From Pseudofrankia sp. DC12 (GTDB lineage: Bacteria; Actinomycetota; Actinomycetes; Frankiales; Frankiaceae), in the NCBI RefSeq assembly GCF_000966285.1, contig NZ_KQ031391.1:368978-432977 (forward strand): a DNA stretch of 64,000 nt. Direction: 5' to 3'. How positions within the stretch are numbered: the first letter of the stretch is position 1; every line of letters begins with the position of its first letter. A program made the translations under genes and the position numbers. Shown here in pieces: positions 17,136 to 28,224 of this stretch. The notes under the pieces are model-generated. The model searched no databases and was not told where the DNA came from. It worked only from the letters and a program-made list of their open reading frames with translations.

Positions 17136-17223
17136 GACGTTCCAGCCCGCCCGGCGCGACCTAGCCGAGCCGACCAGCCGCGCCTGGTCGGTATCCGCAG
17201 CCGCTGCCGCGCGACTGGCCGGT

Positions 17224-17303
17224 CATGATCGCCGGTTGCGCAGAGATAAAAGGTGCACATTGGACAGCGAACGCCGGTTCCCCCTACGCAGTTCGCGATC
17301 ATG
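17224..17303. repeat. 9-bp inverted repeat in intergenic region
   Basis: CATGATCGC (17224-17232) and GCGATCATG (17295-17303) are perfect inverted copies 62 bases apart, just left of the insertion sequence. They may be the former downstream region of metX. Nothing else is seen in this 188-bp stretch. Confidence 0.4.
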
Positions 17304-17369
17304 GTATCCGGGGACAACCACTAGTGCAGCACCTCAATAGTTCCTTGCTGTGAGCGTCCGGATTGATCG

Positions 17370-17705
17370 TTACTTCTGGTAGTCGGTGAGGTGGACGAGG
17401 GCGGCGGTGTCGTACGCCTCGGTGGGCGATCCGATCCGGCTGCCGGTGACGAGTACGGCCGGGGTGTAGCTCTCGGTGGCCGGGTCGTAGAGGGCGAACG
17501 CCCAGGCGTCGCCGCCGAGGTACTCGATCCGGCAGAGCCGGATCTGTTCGTCGTGTTCGTCGCCCTCGCCGGCCCAGGCGCTCAGGTACCCGGACCCGCC
17601 GCGCCAGCGGATCGTGATCTCCTGCAGGGTTGGGTGGGTCTGGGAGGCGTGGTGGTCGACAGTCCCCTCGACGAGGTCCTTGAGGCGTTTGGCCGGTACG
17701 GGCAT
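17370..17705 (-). CDS. hypothetical protein carried inside the IS630-type element
   Basis: This 111-residue soluble protein reads MPVPAKRLKDLVEGTVDHHA at the start. It has a predicted beta-rich middle (ITIRWRGGSGYLSAWAG, LCRIEYLGGDAWAFALYD) and ends HLTDYQK. No domain is recognised. It lies fully between the left terminal repeat and the transposase and points away from it. It may be an accessory factor of the element, a passenger captured from a host, or a protein that helps the element persist. The TAA stop is 24 bases inside the terminal repeat. Confidence 0.65.
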   Translation of the reverse strand: MPVPAKRLKDLVEGTVDHHASQTHPTLQEITIRWRGGSGYLSAWAGEGDEHDEQIRLCRIEYLGGDAWAFALYDPATESYTPAVLVTGSRIGSPTEAYDTAALVHLTDYQK

Positions 17706-17851
17706 GCCACCAGTGTGGGCTGCCTCCGATGCCGTGATGGGATCACGTCCGTGGCCGGTTTGCCAGGGGCCGCTGCCCGCGGCTCACCGCCTGCCCCCGG
17801 TGAGCGGCCCGCGGGCCTGTGATCTGGGGCTTGTGGAGCGGTGAGCAGCTG

Positions 17852-18985
17852 ATGGGCCCTGGTCGGCGGACGGTCGCCGAGGCGATGACCGTCAAACGGC
17901 GCAGGAAGATCGACCAGATCCTCGCGGCGGGTAGCAGCGAGGCGCGCCTCGTGCGGCGGGCGCGGATCGTGCTGCTCGCCGCCGGTGGGGCGGGCCCCGC
18001 AGAGATCGCGCGGGTGTCGGGCTGTTCGCTGCCGACGGCCCGGGTGTGGCCGGCACGGTTCGCCGCGCGCGGGATCCCGGGCCTGTTCGACCGGCCACGG
18101 CCGGGCCGCCCGCCGGTGCATGGCCCGTCGGCCAGGCTCGCGGTCGTGGCGACCGCGACCTCGTTCCCGCCGTCCGGGGCGAGCGTCTGGACGCACCGGA
18201 CGCTGGCCGGCCATCTGGCCGGCCGCGGCCTGCGGGTCTCGCCGGCGACCGTCGGGCGGGTCCTGGCCGAGGCCGAGGTCCGCCCGCACCGGGTCCGCGG
18301 CTGGCTGCACCGGGCCGACAACCTCGACTTCTGGCGGCAGGCCGGCGAGGTCTGTCGGCTCTACCTCGACGGGCCCGCCGAGGGCACGCTGCTGCTCTCG
18401 GTCGACGAGAAGACCGGGATCCAGGCCAAAAGCCGCAGGCATCCCGAGATCCCGGCCAGGCTGGGCCGCGACGCGCGCCGCGAGTTCGAGTACGTCCGCC
18501 ACGGCACCGTCTCGATCCTCGCGGCGATGGACGTGTTCACCGGACAGGTCCTCGCGCACCGCATCGGGCGCAACGACTCGCGGACGTTTCTCGACATCCT
18601 GGTCACCCTCGACCAGTGCACCGCCCCTGATCTGCGGATCCACCTGATCCTCGACAACGGGTCCAGTCACACCTCGGCCGCGACCCGGGCCTGGTTCGCC
18701 GCGCACCCCCGGTTCACGGTGACCTACACGCCCAAGCACGCGAGCTGGTTGAACATGGTGGAGCAGTGGTTCGGGGCACTGACCCGCAGGCTGCTACGCC
18801 GCGGCGACTTCACGAGCCGCGAGGACCTCGAACAGCAGATCATCGACTTCACCCTCGACCACAACACGACCGCCACGCCCTACCAGTGGCGCTACGACGC
18901 CGAAGCCGAGCACGCCCGCTACCTCGACCGCCACCCCGCCCCGCAACCGCAGCCCGCCACCGACGCCCTGCCGACCGCCGCCTGA
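17852..18985 (+). CDS. IS630 family transposase
   Basis: The N-terminus holds helix-turn-helix DNA-binding segments (ARLVRRARIVLLAAGG, IARVSGCSLPTARVW). The C-terminal catalytic domain shows the DDE triad: LLSVDEKTGIQA, then LILDNGSSHTS, then HASWLNMVEQWFGAL. At about 378 residues it is full length with no frameshift, unlike many IS630 copies that need frameshifting. ATG 17852 is taken as the start; GTG 17819 or ATG 17885 are alternatives. It would cut and insert at TA targets. Confidence 0.92.
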   Translation: MGPGRRTVAEAMTVKRRRKIDQILAAGSSEARLVRRARIVLLAAGGAGPAEIARVSGCSLPTARVWPARFAARGIPGLFDRPRPGRPPVHGPSARLAVVATATSFPPSGASVWTHRTLAGHLAGRGLRVSPATVGRVLAEAEVRPHRVRGWLHRADNLDFWRQAGEVCRLYLDGPAEGTLLLSVDEKTGIQAKSRRHPEIPARLGRDARREFEYVRHGTVSILAAMDVFTGQVLAHRIGRNDSRTFLDILVTLDQCTAPDLRIHLILDNGSSHTSAATRAWFAAHPRFTVTYTPKHASWLNMVEQWFGALTRRLLRRGDFTSREDLEQQIIDFTLDHNTTATPYQWRYDAEAEHARYLDRHPAPQPQPATDALPTAA

Positions 18986-19034
18986 CATCACTTATCGTCA
19001 CCAGACGCCGGAAAGGAACTACTGAGGCGCTGCA

Positions 19035-20117
19035 CTAGACGTCGAGTGCCGCCGCCACCACAGACCCGATCTGGTCGTTCTCAAGTAGGAACCCGTCGTG
19101 CCCGTAGGGCGAGCGGATCACCGTCGGCCCCGCGGCGCCGGCCCAACCGGCGAGTTCACGCTGCAGGTAGAGCGGGTAGAGGCGGTCCGAGTCGACCCCG
19201 GCGACCGTGAGCGGGACCGGGCAGGCGGCCAGCGCGACGGCGGCCCCGCCTCGGCCCCGGCCGGCGTCCTGGGTCATCATCGCCCGGGTCAGCGTCACGT
19301 AGCTGCCGGCGTCGAAGCGGCGCCCGAGCTTGGCCGCGTGGTGGTCGAGGTAGGAGGCGACGGCGAACCGGCCGTCGGGCTGGACCCGGTTGGCGAACCG
19401 GGCCGCGAGCTCCGGCTCGCTGCGGTAGCTGAGCTGGCCCAGCCGGCGGGCCAGGCCGAGCCCCGCGTGCGGGCCCCCACCCGGCGGGACGTCGTGGTAG
19501 TCGCCGCCGCGCCAGCCGGGGTCGAGCGTGATCGCGGTGAGCTGGGCGGCGTAGAGGCCGATCTGGTCGGCGGTCGCCGTCGCCCCGCACGCGATCACGA
19601 CCGCGCGCTCGACCCGCTCCGGGAAGGCCACCGCCCATTCCAGCGCCCGCATGCCACCCATCGACCCGCCGAGCACGGCGGCCCACCGCCCGATCCCGAG
19701 GGCCGCGCCGAACGACGCCTCGACCCGCACCTGGTCGGCGATGGTGATCTCCGGCCACCGGCTCCCCCACGGCGCACCGTCCGGGGCCACCGAGGCCGGG
19801 CCGGTCGTCCCCTGGCAGCCGCCGAGCACGTTGGGGCAGACCACGTGGAAGCGGTCGGTGTCGATCGGGCGGCCGGGGCCGATCAGCGCGTCCCACCAGC
19901 CCGCGCTCGGATGCCCCGGCCCGGCGGGCCCGGCCGCGTGGCTGTCACCGGACAGCGCGTGCGCCGCCAGCACCGCGTTCGCGATCCGGCCGGCGGGGTC
20001 ACGCCGTGGCCGCCCCCACGTCTCGTAGGCGACGGTCACGGCGGGCAGCGTCCCGCCGAGCTCCAGCTCGACGGGACCGTCGAGCACCACGAAACGGCGC
20101 CGGCCGGCCGGGTCCAC
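19035..20117 (-). CDS. metX: homoserine O-acetyltransferase
   Basis: This alpha/beta hydrolase-fold enzyme makes O-acetylhomoserine from homoserine and acetyl-CoA, the substrate of the MetY gene just upstream on the same strand. The nucleophile serine is in LGGSMGGMRALEW, the acid in VAGVDSDRLYP and the histidine in YGHDGFLLE. GTG 20117 is the only start after the metY stop. The TAG stop is shared with the IS630 insertion: TA is the target site and the G is the first base of the element. An uninserted site would also read TAG, so the protein is unchanged. Confidence 0.93.
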   Translation of the reverse strand: MDPAGRRRFVVLDGPVELELGGTLPAVTVAYETWGRPRRDPAGRIANAVLAAHALSGDSHAAGPAGPGHPSAGWWDALIGPGRPIDTDRFHVVCPNVLGGCQGTTGPASVAPDGAPWGSRWPEITIADQVRVEASFGAALGIGRWAAVLGGSMGGMRALEWAVAFPERVERAVVIACGATATADQIGLYAAQLTAITLDPGWRGGDYHDVPPGGGPHAGLGLARRLGQLSYRSEPELAARFANRVQPDGRFAVASYLDHHAAKLGRRFDAGSYVTLTRAMMTQDAGRGRGGAAVALAACPVPLTVAGVDSDRLYPLYLQRELAGWAGAAGPTVIRSPYGHDGFLLENDQIGSVVAAALDV

Positions 20118-20210
20118 CCCGGAACGCCACGCGCCCGAGGCCGGGATCGGCTCGGCCTGGGCCGGCGGCGCGCCGTCCGCCGGCCCGTCGACGCTGACGG
20201 CGGTCGTGAC

Positions 20211-22696
<2,486 letters not shown>

Positions 22697-22709
<13 letters not shown>

Positions 22710-23602
22710 CCGACCCTCCGACCCCGACGCACACCGTCATCCAGCTCTCCGACACCCACATCGTGCCCGATGGCGAGCTGTACCACGGCGTGCTCGACAC
22801 CCTCGGCAACGTCGCGGCCGCGTTCGACCAGATCGAGCAGTCCGGCGTCGACGTGGCGGCGCTGGTGCTGTCCGGCGACCTCGCCGACGCCGGCGACCTG
22901 GCCTCCTACCAGCGGCTGCGTGCCTACGTGGAGCAGCGGGCCGGCGCGCTCGGCCTGCCAGTGCTGTACATGATGGGCAACCACGACAGCCGCGGCCCGT
23001 TCCGGGAGGGCCTGCTCGGCGCCGAGCCGACGACCGAGCCCTACGACTACGTGTTCTGGTCCGGCGACCTGCGGATCATCGCGCTCGACTCGACCGAGCC
23101 CGGCGAGGTCCTCGGTGTGCTCTCCGACGAGCAGCTGGCCTGGCTGGCCGCCGAGCTCGCCAGCCCGGCGCCGGCCGGCACGATCCTCGCGCTGCACCAC
23201 CCGCCGGTGCCGTCGCCGATCGGCATGCTCAACACCATGGTCCTGGAGGCGCCGGAGCGCCTCGGCCAGGTGATCGCCGGCACCGACGTGAAGATCGTGC
23301 TCGCCGGGCACGCGCACCACGGCTCGGCCGGGATCCTCGGCGGCGTGCCGGTCTGGGTCGCGGGCGCGACCGCCTACGCTGCCCGCGCTCTCGGCCCGGC
23401 CGGCGGCTACGCGGGTGTCACCGGTGGCGTGTTCACCCGGATCGACGTCTACGCCGACCAGGCCGTCGCCACCGTCATCCCGACGACGGTCGGCGACTCG
23501 ATCTACGAGCTGACCCCCGACATGCTGGCGAAGTACGCCGACGAGCTGGACACCGAGGCCGAGCTGAGCCACGAGGACCTCGAGAAGCTCACGAAGGCGT
23601 AG
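22697..23602 (+). CDS. calcineurin-like phosphodiesterase (cAMP phosphodiesterase-like)
   Basis: This 301-residue metallophosphoesterase has the dinuclear metal motifs in order: QLSDTHI, LVLSGDLADAGD, MMGNHDSRG, LALHHPPV and LAGHAHHGSA. The GNHD and GHxH blocks place it with CpdA/Icc-type cyclic-nucleotide or glycerophosphodiester enzymes. GTG 22697 has GGAG upstream and overlaps the tail of the chimeric regulator frame. It appears intact although both neighbours are decayed. It was probably part of a regulator-phosphatase-phosphodiesterase-ABC importer set. Confidence 0.85.
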
Positions 23603-23747
23603 GCACCCGATGTTCATCGAGCTCGCCGCCCCGGCAGCGCTCGCCGGCGCGGGCCGGGCCGCCACCGCTGTCTCCCAGCCCGTGGCGGCCCGGCCCGCGC
23701 CGGCCCGGCGGCTGCTGGCCGCGGCCCCGCCCTATAAGGAGCACCAG

Positions 23748-24339
23748 ATGAGCGTCCTGTCGGCCGACGCGGGCGCGGCGGACGAGGCGGGCCTCGCCGG
23801 GCCGCCGAAAGCGCGGCTGGCCTGGGCCGGCGCTGCCGGGCGGCACGCGGTGATAGTCGTGCTGAGCCTGCTCAGCATCGTCCCGATCTACTGGATGTAC
23901 GCCAGCTCGCTGCGCCGGCCCGGCGACATCCTCAGCCAGAACCCGCTGCCGTGGCCGCTCTCGCTGCGCAACTACGACTACGTCCTGCACTCGCTCGAAG
24001 TCCCGGTGCTGCTCGCCAACACCCTCGTGATCGCGGCGGCGTCGACGGTCGGGCAGCTGCTGGTCTGCCTGCTCGCCGCCTACGCCTTCGCGGCCTGGGA
24101 CTTCCGCGGCAAGAACGTGCTGTTCCTGCTGTTCGTCGTGACCTGGCTCGTCCCGTTCCAGGTCTGCAGGGGGCGAACTCGGTGATCCAGCTCGGCATCC
24201 AGGGATACCTCACCCAGGAGGGCAACGACCGGGGCGCGATCATGACCGCGTCCGGCCTGGCCTGCCTGCCGATCTTCGCGCTGTACGTCGTGCTGCAGCG
24301 GCAGGTGACGACGCCTTCGTCCGCTCCGGACTGCGCTGA
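23748..24339 (+). pseudogene. decayed MalG/UgpE-type ABC sugar permease
   Basis: After AAGGAG, ATG 23748 opens a binding-protein-dependent permease of the MalG family: VLSLLSIVPIYWMYASSLRR, then the inner-membrane segments through VVTWLVPFQV. The frame then ends at once (24183). The missing middle, including the EAA loop, is followed in another frame by the true C-terminal region VIQLGIQGYL, DRGAIMTASGLACLPIFALY and, after a further frame change near 24305, AFVRSGLR and a stop at 24339. So there is one internal deletion and at least one further shift. The protein cannot be functional. Confidence 0.82.
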
Positions 24340-24446
24340 GCCGAGCACGGTCCGGCGTCACACTCCGGCGCCTGTAGGCTCGCAGAAAGTCCTGGAAGGG
24401 CAGGATCTTCAGGGCTGGCGGCAGGCGGGGAGAGGATCGGGGCACG

Positions 24447-25805
24447 GTGGCTACGCTGGGCGAACCACTGATCGTCGATCAGTCGACGCTGGCGGTCCGC
24501 AGCCTCGGGCCGAGCCGGGTGACGTCGCCCCTGCTCCCCCTGCTGGGCGAACGGCCAACCACCGAGCACTACATCGACGAGGCCGACAAGGTCCTGCTCG
24601 ACGACACCCTGGCCATGGTCTCGTCGCGCAACGTGCCGCTCAGCGAGCTGCCCAGCTTCGAGGCGGCCGGGCCGCGCCGGAAGATCTACTTCGACCCGGC
24701 GAAGACCCGCGTCGGAATCGTCACCTGTGGCGGCCTGTGCCCCGGTCTGAACAACGTCATCCGCGGCCTGGTGACCGAGCTCACCACGCACTATGGCGTG
24801 ACCCGCATCTTCGGTTTCCGCAACGGCTACCAGGGGTTCATCGCGCGGTACGGCCACGACGTCGTCGACCTGACGGCGGAGCGGGTCGCGACGATCGGCG
24901 AGGACGGCGGCACGATTCTCGGCACCTCCCGGGGCCAGCAGGACCCGGAGGAGATCGTCGACTGCCTGTCCCGCATGAACATCAGCATCCTGTTCGTCAT
25001 CGGCGGTGACGGGACGCTGCGCGGCGCCGGTGAGATCGCACGGGTCGCCACCGAGCGCGGTGAGAAGATCGCGGTGGTCGGGATTCCGAAGACCATCGAC
25101 AACGACATCCCCTTCATCGACCAGAGCTTCGGTTTCCAGACCGCGTTCGCGAAGGCGAGCGAGTCCATCGCCGCGGCGCACGCGGAGGCCACGTCCGCGC
25201 CCGGCGGTCTCGGTCTCGTCCGGCTGATGGGCCGGCACTCCGGGTTCATCGCGTGCTACGCCTCGCTGGCCAAGTCCGACGCGGACGTGGTGCTCATCCC
25301 CGAGGTGCCGTTCGCGCTCGAGGGCGAGAACGGGCTGCTGCGCTACCTGCGCCGCCGGATCGAAGAGACCGGCCACGCAGTGGTCGTCGCCGCCGAAGGT
25401 GCCGGCCAGGAGCTGTTCGCCGCGCACGGCAACGGCCTCGGGCCCGGCACCGACGCCTCCGGGAACCGGCGTCTGTCCGACGTGGGCCAGTTCCTCAGCG
25501 GCCGCATCGTCGACTATTTCACCGACGTCGGCGTCGAGATCAACCTGAAGTACATCGACCCGAGCTACGTCATCCGCAGCGTGCCGGCCAACCCGTACGA
25601 CAGCGTCTACTGCATCCGGCTGGCGCACGCCGCCGTGCACGCGGCGATGGCGGGTCGCACCGAGATGGTCGTGGGCCGCTGGCGGCGCCGGTTCATCCAC
25701 ATCCCGATCCCGCTGGCGATCAGCCACCGCAACCAGGTCGACCCGTCCGGCGACCTGTGGATGTCGGTCCTGGAAGCCACCGGCCAGCCGGCCCGCTTCC
25801 AGTAG
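24447..25805 (+). CDS. 6-phosphofructokinase, ATP-dependent long-type (group X-like)
   Basis: This 452-residue enzyme phosphorylates fructose 6-phosphate. The N-terminal 75 residues are the extension found in plant, trypanosome and some actinobacterial PFKs. Catalytic blocks: TCGGLCPGLNNVIR, VIGGDGTLRGA, GIPKTIDNDIPF and RLMGRHSGFIA. GGDGT (glycine, not aspartate, after the first D) favours ATP, while the K in PKTIDND is shared with PPi-dependent enzymes; the combination is typical of the ATP-using long clade. GTG 24447 has GAGAGGA upstream. Confidence 0.88.
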   Translation: MATLGEPLIVDQSTLAVRSLGPSRVTSPLLPLLGERPTTEHYIDEADKVLLDDTLAMVSSRNVPLSELPSFEAAGPRRKIYFDPAKTRVGIVTCGGLCPGLNNVIRGLVTELTTHYGVTRIFGFRNGYQGFIARYGHDVVDLTAERVATIGEDGGTILGTSRGQQDPEEIVDCLSRMNISILFVIGGDGTLRGAGEIARVATERGEKIAVVGIPKTIDNDIPFIDQSFGFQTAFAKASESIAAAHAEATSAPGGLGLVRLMGRHSGFIACYASLAKSDADVVLIPEVPFALEGENGLLRYLRRRIEETGHAVVVAAEGAGQELFAAHGNGLGPGTDASGNRRLSDVGQFLSGRIVDYFTDVGVEINLKYIDPSYVIRSVPANPYDSVYCIRLAHAAVHAAMAGRTEMVVGRWRRRFIHIPIPLAISHRNQVDPSGDLWMSVLEATGQPARFQ

Positions 25806-25836
25806 GCCGAGCTCTCAGTAGGAGGACAGAGGAGCC

Positions 25837-26496
25837 ATGCTCCAGATCGACATCTGGTCGGACGTCGCCTGCCCGTTCTGCTACATCGGGAAGCGCTCCT
25901 TCGAGGGCGCCCTGGCGACCTTCGAGCATGCCGACGAGGTCGAGGTCCGCTGGCACAGCTTCGAGCTGGACCCGCACGCGCCCACCGTCCCGGCGAGTGG
26001 GATCTACGAGCTGCTCGCGGCGAAGTACGGCGTCACCAGGGAGCAGGCCGTCGCGATGAACGAGCGGGTCGCCGGGATGGCCGCGGCCGTCGGCCTGACC
26101 CTGGACTTCGACGCGATCAAGCCGACGAGCACCTTCGCCGCGCACCGCGTCCTGCAGTACGCGGCCACCGAAGACCTCCAGGCCGCGGCCGCCGAGGAGC
26201 TGTTCGCCGCCTACTTCACCAGGGGCGCGAACCTCGCCGACCCGGACGAGCTCGCCGACACCGTGGCCGTCCTCGGCCTGGACCGCGGGCGGCTGCGCGC
26301 CGTCGCGGCGGGCGACGAGTTCGCCGCGCAGGTCCGCGCCGACGAGGCGCGCGCGGCCGAGCTGGGTGTCACCGGCGTCCCGTACTTCCTGGTCCAGTCC
26401 CGCTACGCCCTGTCCGGCGCGCAGCCCCCCGAGACCTTCGCGGCGGCCCTCGACAGGGCTTGGAACCTCGTCACCGCGGACGTCGCCGCCTCCTGA
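25837..26496 (+). CDS. DsbA family oxidoreductase, FrnE-like
   Basis: This 219-residue thioredoxin-fold protein has the active-site motif CPFCYIGK at residues 13-20 and a helical insertion, ending with GVTGVPYFLVQSRYALSGAQ, where cis-proline is in GVPYF. It lacks a signal peptide, so it acts in the cytoplasm as a thiol oxidoreductase or a 2-hydroxychromene-2-carboxylate isomerase-like enzyme. ATG 25837 has AGGAGG upstream. It follows PFK by 31 bases. Confidence 0.88.
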   Translation: MLQIDIWSDVACPFCYIGKRSFEGALATFEHADEVEVRWHSFELDPHAPTVPASGIYELLAAKYGVTREQAVAMNERVAGMAAAVGLTLDFDAIKPTSTFAAHRVLQYAATEDLQAAAAEELFAAYFTRGANLADPDELADTVAVLGLDRGRLRAVAAGDEFAAQVRADEARAAELGVTGVPYFLVQSRYALSGAQPPETFAAALDRAWNLVTADVAAS

Positions 26497-26560
26497 GGCA
26501 CCGCCCCTCCCCGCCGCCGCGCCATCACCTCGCGCCCGCCTCGGCCCGCCGAGGGCGGCG

Positions 26561-27325
26561 TCAGCGGGTGGTCGCGACGGTGGTGCCGGTGGAGCGCACG
26601 ACGATGCGGATGCGGTCGGCGCGGAAGAGGTCATGGGAGTACTCGAACGGCTGGCCGGCGAGGTCTCGGGTGGTCCGGTCGAGGGCGAGCAGCGGGGCAC
26701 CCGCGGCCGAGCGCAGCAGCGCCGCCTCCTCGTCACCCGCGAGCACCACCTCGATCTGTTCCACCGCCTCGCCGGGGCGGATGCCGTACTCCTCGGCGAA
26801 CAGCTCGTAGAGGGAGCCCCCGAGCGGAAGGTTGAACAGCCCCGGGAAGCGGCGGGCCGGGAAGCAGGCGTTCTCCAGCGAGATCGGGCCGCCGTCGGCG
26901 AGACGTAGCCGGACGATCCGGGCGACCGGGTCGCCGTGCTCCAGTTCGAGCGCCTTCGCGACCACCTCGTCGGCCGGCTCCAGCGCCGCGCTGACGACCT
27001 GCGAGCCCGCGGTGAACCCCTGGGTGCGCAGCAGCTCCGGCACGCCGACGATCCTGGTGAGGTCCCGCTCGACCTTGCGGGGGGCGACGAACGTGCCGCC
27101 GCCCCGGCCGCGGACCCGCAGCACGACGCCTTCGCGCTCCAGCGCCGTGAGCGCCTGGCGCAGCGTCTCGCGGCTCACGCCGAGCGACGCGGCGAGGTCC
27201 CGCTCGCCGCCGAGGCGCTCACCGGGCCGATGGGCGCCGTCCGTGACCAGTTGGCGCAGCCGTCGGCGCACGTCAGCCGCCGTCGGCCCCAGCAGGGCCC
27301 CGGCGGGGTCGAAGTCGAGCGCCAT
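26561..27325 (-). CDS. GntR family regulator (HutC/UTRA type)
   Basis: The N-terminal winged helix reads DLAASLGVSRETLRQALTAL and EGVVLRVRGRGGGTFV. The C-terminal UTRA domain, which binds small ligands, spans about residues 95-245 (ENACFPARRFPGLF, PLLALDRTTRDLAGQPFEYS). It is the last gene of the minus-strand cluster beginning at 30694 and is the likely regulator of that cluster. ATG 27325 gives the usual family length of 254. Confidence 0.88.
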   Translation of the reverse strand: MALDFDPAGALLGPTAADVRRRLRQLVTDGAHRPGERLGGERDLAASLGVSRETLRQALTALEREGVVLRVRGRGGGTFVAPRKVERDLTRIVGVPELLRTQGFTAGSQVVSAALEPADEVVAKALELEHGDPVARIVRLRLADGGPISLENACFPARRFPGLFNLPLGGSLYELFAEEYGIRPGEAVEQIEVVLAGDEEAALLRSAAGAPLLALDRTTRDLAGQPFEYSHDLFRADRIRIVVRSTGTTVATTR

Positions 27326-27444
27326 CCGTCCAGTCTGACCGACCGTGCCGGGCTGTCGGGCCTGGTGAGCCGGCCCACCCGGAATATCCGCGCGATCGGC
27401 GCGGCCTGGCGGGACGATGGCCGGGGCCGCCACCGCCGGCGCCG

Positions 27445-28224
27445 TCAGATCTCGTCCAGCGCGGCCGGGGACTCGGGCAGGATCTGCCCGCCGTCGACGA
27501 CGATCGACTGGCCGGTGATGTAGGCGGCCTCGTCGGTGGCGAGGAACAGGGCCGCGTTGCCGATGTCCTCGACGTCGCCGAGCCGGCGCATCGGGATGAC
27601 GGCCTCGGTCGAGCGCAGGTAGTCCTCGCCCTGCTCGCTGAGCCCCTCGGTGAGGATGTTGCCGGGCAGGATGGCGTTGACGGTGATCCGGTGTGGTGCG
27701 AGCTCGATCGCCGCGGTCCGCATGTAGCCGAGCATCGCGGCCTTGGACGCGCCGTAGTGGGCCCAGCCCGGGTAGCCGGTGAACGGGCCGGTGATCGACG
27801 AGGTCAGGATCACCCGGCCGTGTCCGGAGGCCTTCAGCGCCGGCAGGAACGCCTGGACGGTGAGCAGTGCGCCCTTCACGTTGACGCCGAGGACAAGGTC
27901 GATGTCGGCCTCGGTCATGGCGTCGAGCGACGCGGCTGGGAAGATCCCGGCGTTCGCGCAGACGACGTCGCAGCCGCCTTGGCGGGCGAGCACCTCCTCG
28001 GCCAGCCGGGCGGTGTCCGCCGCCGACGCGACGTCCCCGGCGACGTAGGACACGGTGCCGCCGGCCTTGCCGAGCTCCAGGGCGGCGGCCTCGGCGACGG
28101 CCGGGTCCCGGCCGGTGATCACCACGTTGGCGCCGGCGGCGGCGAACACCCGGGCGATGCCCTTGCCGATCCCCCGGCTGCCGCCGGTCACGACGACGGT
28201 GCGGCCCTTGATGGGCGTGAACAC
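27445..28224 (-). CDS. short-chain dehydrogenase/reductase
   Basis: This is a classical SDR of 259 residues. It has the cofactor motif [15 protein letters not shown] in CANAGIFP, catalytic serine in LTSSITGP and YGASK (Tyr, Lys). [12 protein letters not shown] marks the C-terminus. GTG 28224 overlaps the stop of the phosphotransferase gene by one base (TAGTG), so the two are coupled. It may oxidise or reduce an intermediate of amino-alcohol breakdown; the substrate is not shown by the sequence. Confidence 0.88.
   Translation of the reverse strand: MFTPIKGRTVVVTGGSRGIGKGIARVFAAAGANVVITGRDPAVAEAAALELGKAGGTVSYVAGDVASAADTARLAEEVLARQGGCDVVCANAGIFPAASLDAMTEADIDLVLGVNVKGALLTVQAFLPALKASGHGRVILTSSITGPFTGYPGWAHYGASKAAMLGYMRTAAIELAPHRITVNAILPGNILTEGLSEQGEDYLRSTEAVIPMRRLGDVEDIGNAALFLATDEAAYITGQSIVVDGGQILPESPAALDEI

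Larger units (their letters stand above)
17324..19035 (+). mobile_element. IS630-type insertion sequence, complete, with passenger gene
   Basis: Terminal inverted repeats of 23 bp (17324-17346 and 19013-19035) match at 21 positions; both begin GTGCAGC at the outer end. TA dinucleotides flank the element at 17322-17323 and 19036-19037, the target duplication expected for IS630/Tc1-type elements. At 1712 bp it is longer than a usual 1.1-1.2 kb IS630, because a minus-strand gene lies between the left end and the transposase. The transposase is uninterrupted, so the copy could be active. Confidence 0.92.

Noticed and set aside
23610-23747. Small protein start (MFIELAAPAAL...) before the broken permease
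   Set aside because: It is only an in-frame upstream extension; AAGGAG at 23734 marks the permease start, and the segment matches nothing known. It may be debris of a lost gene.
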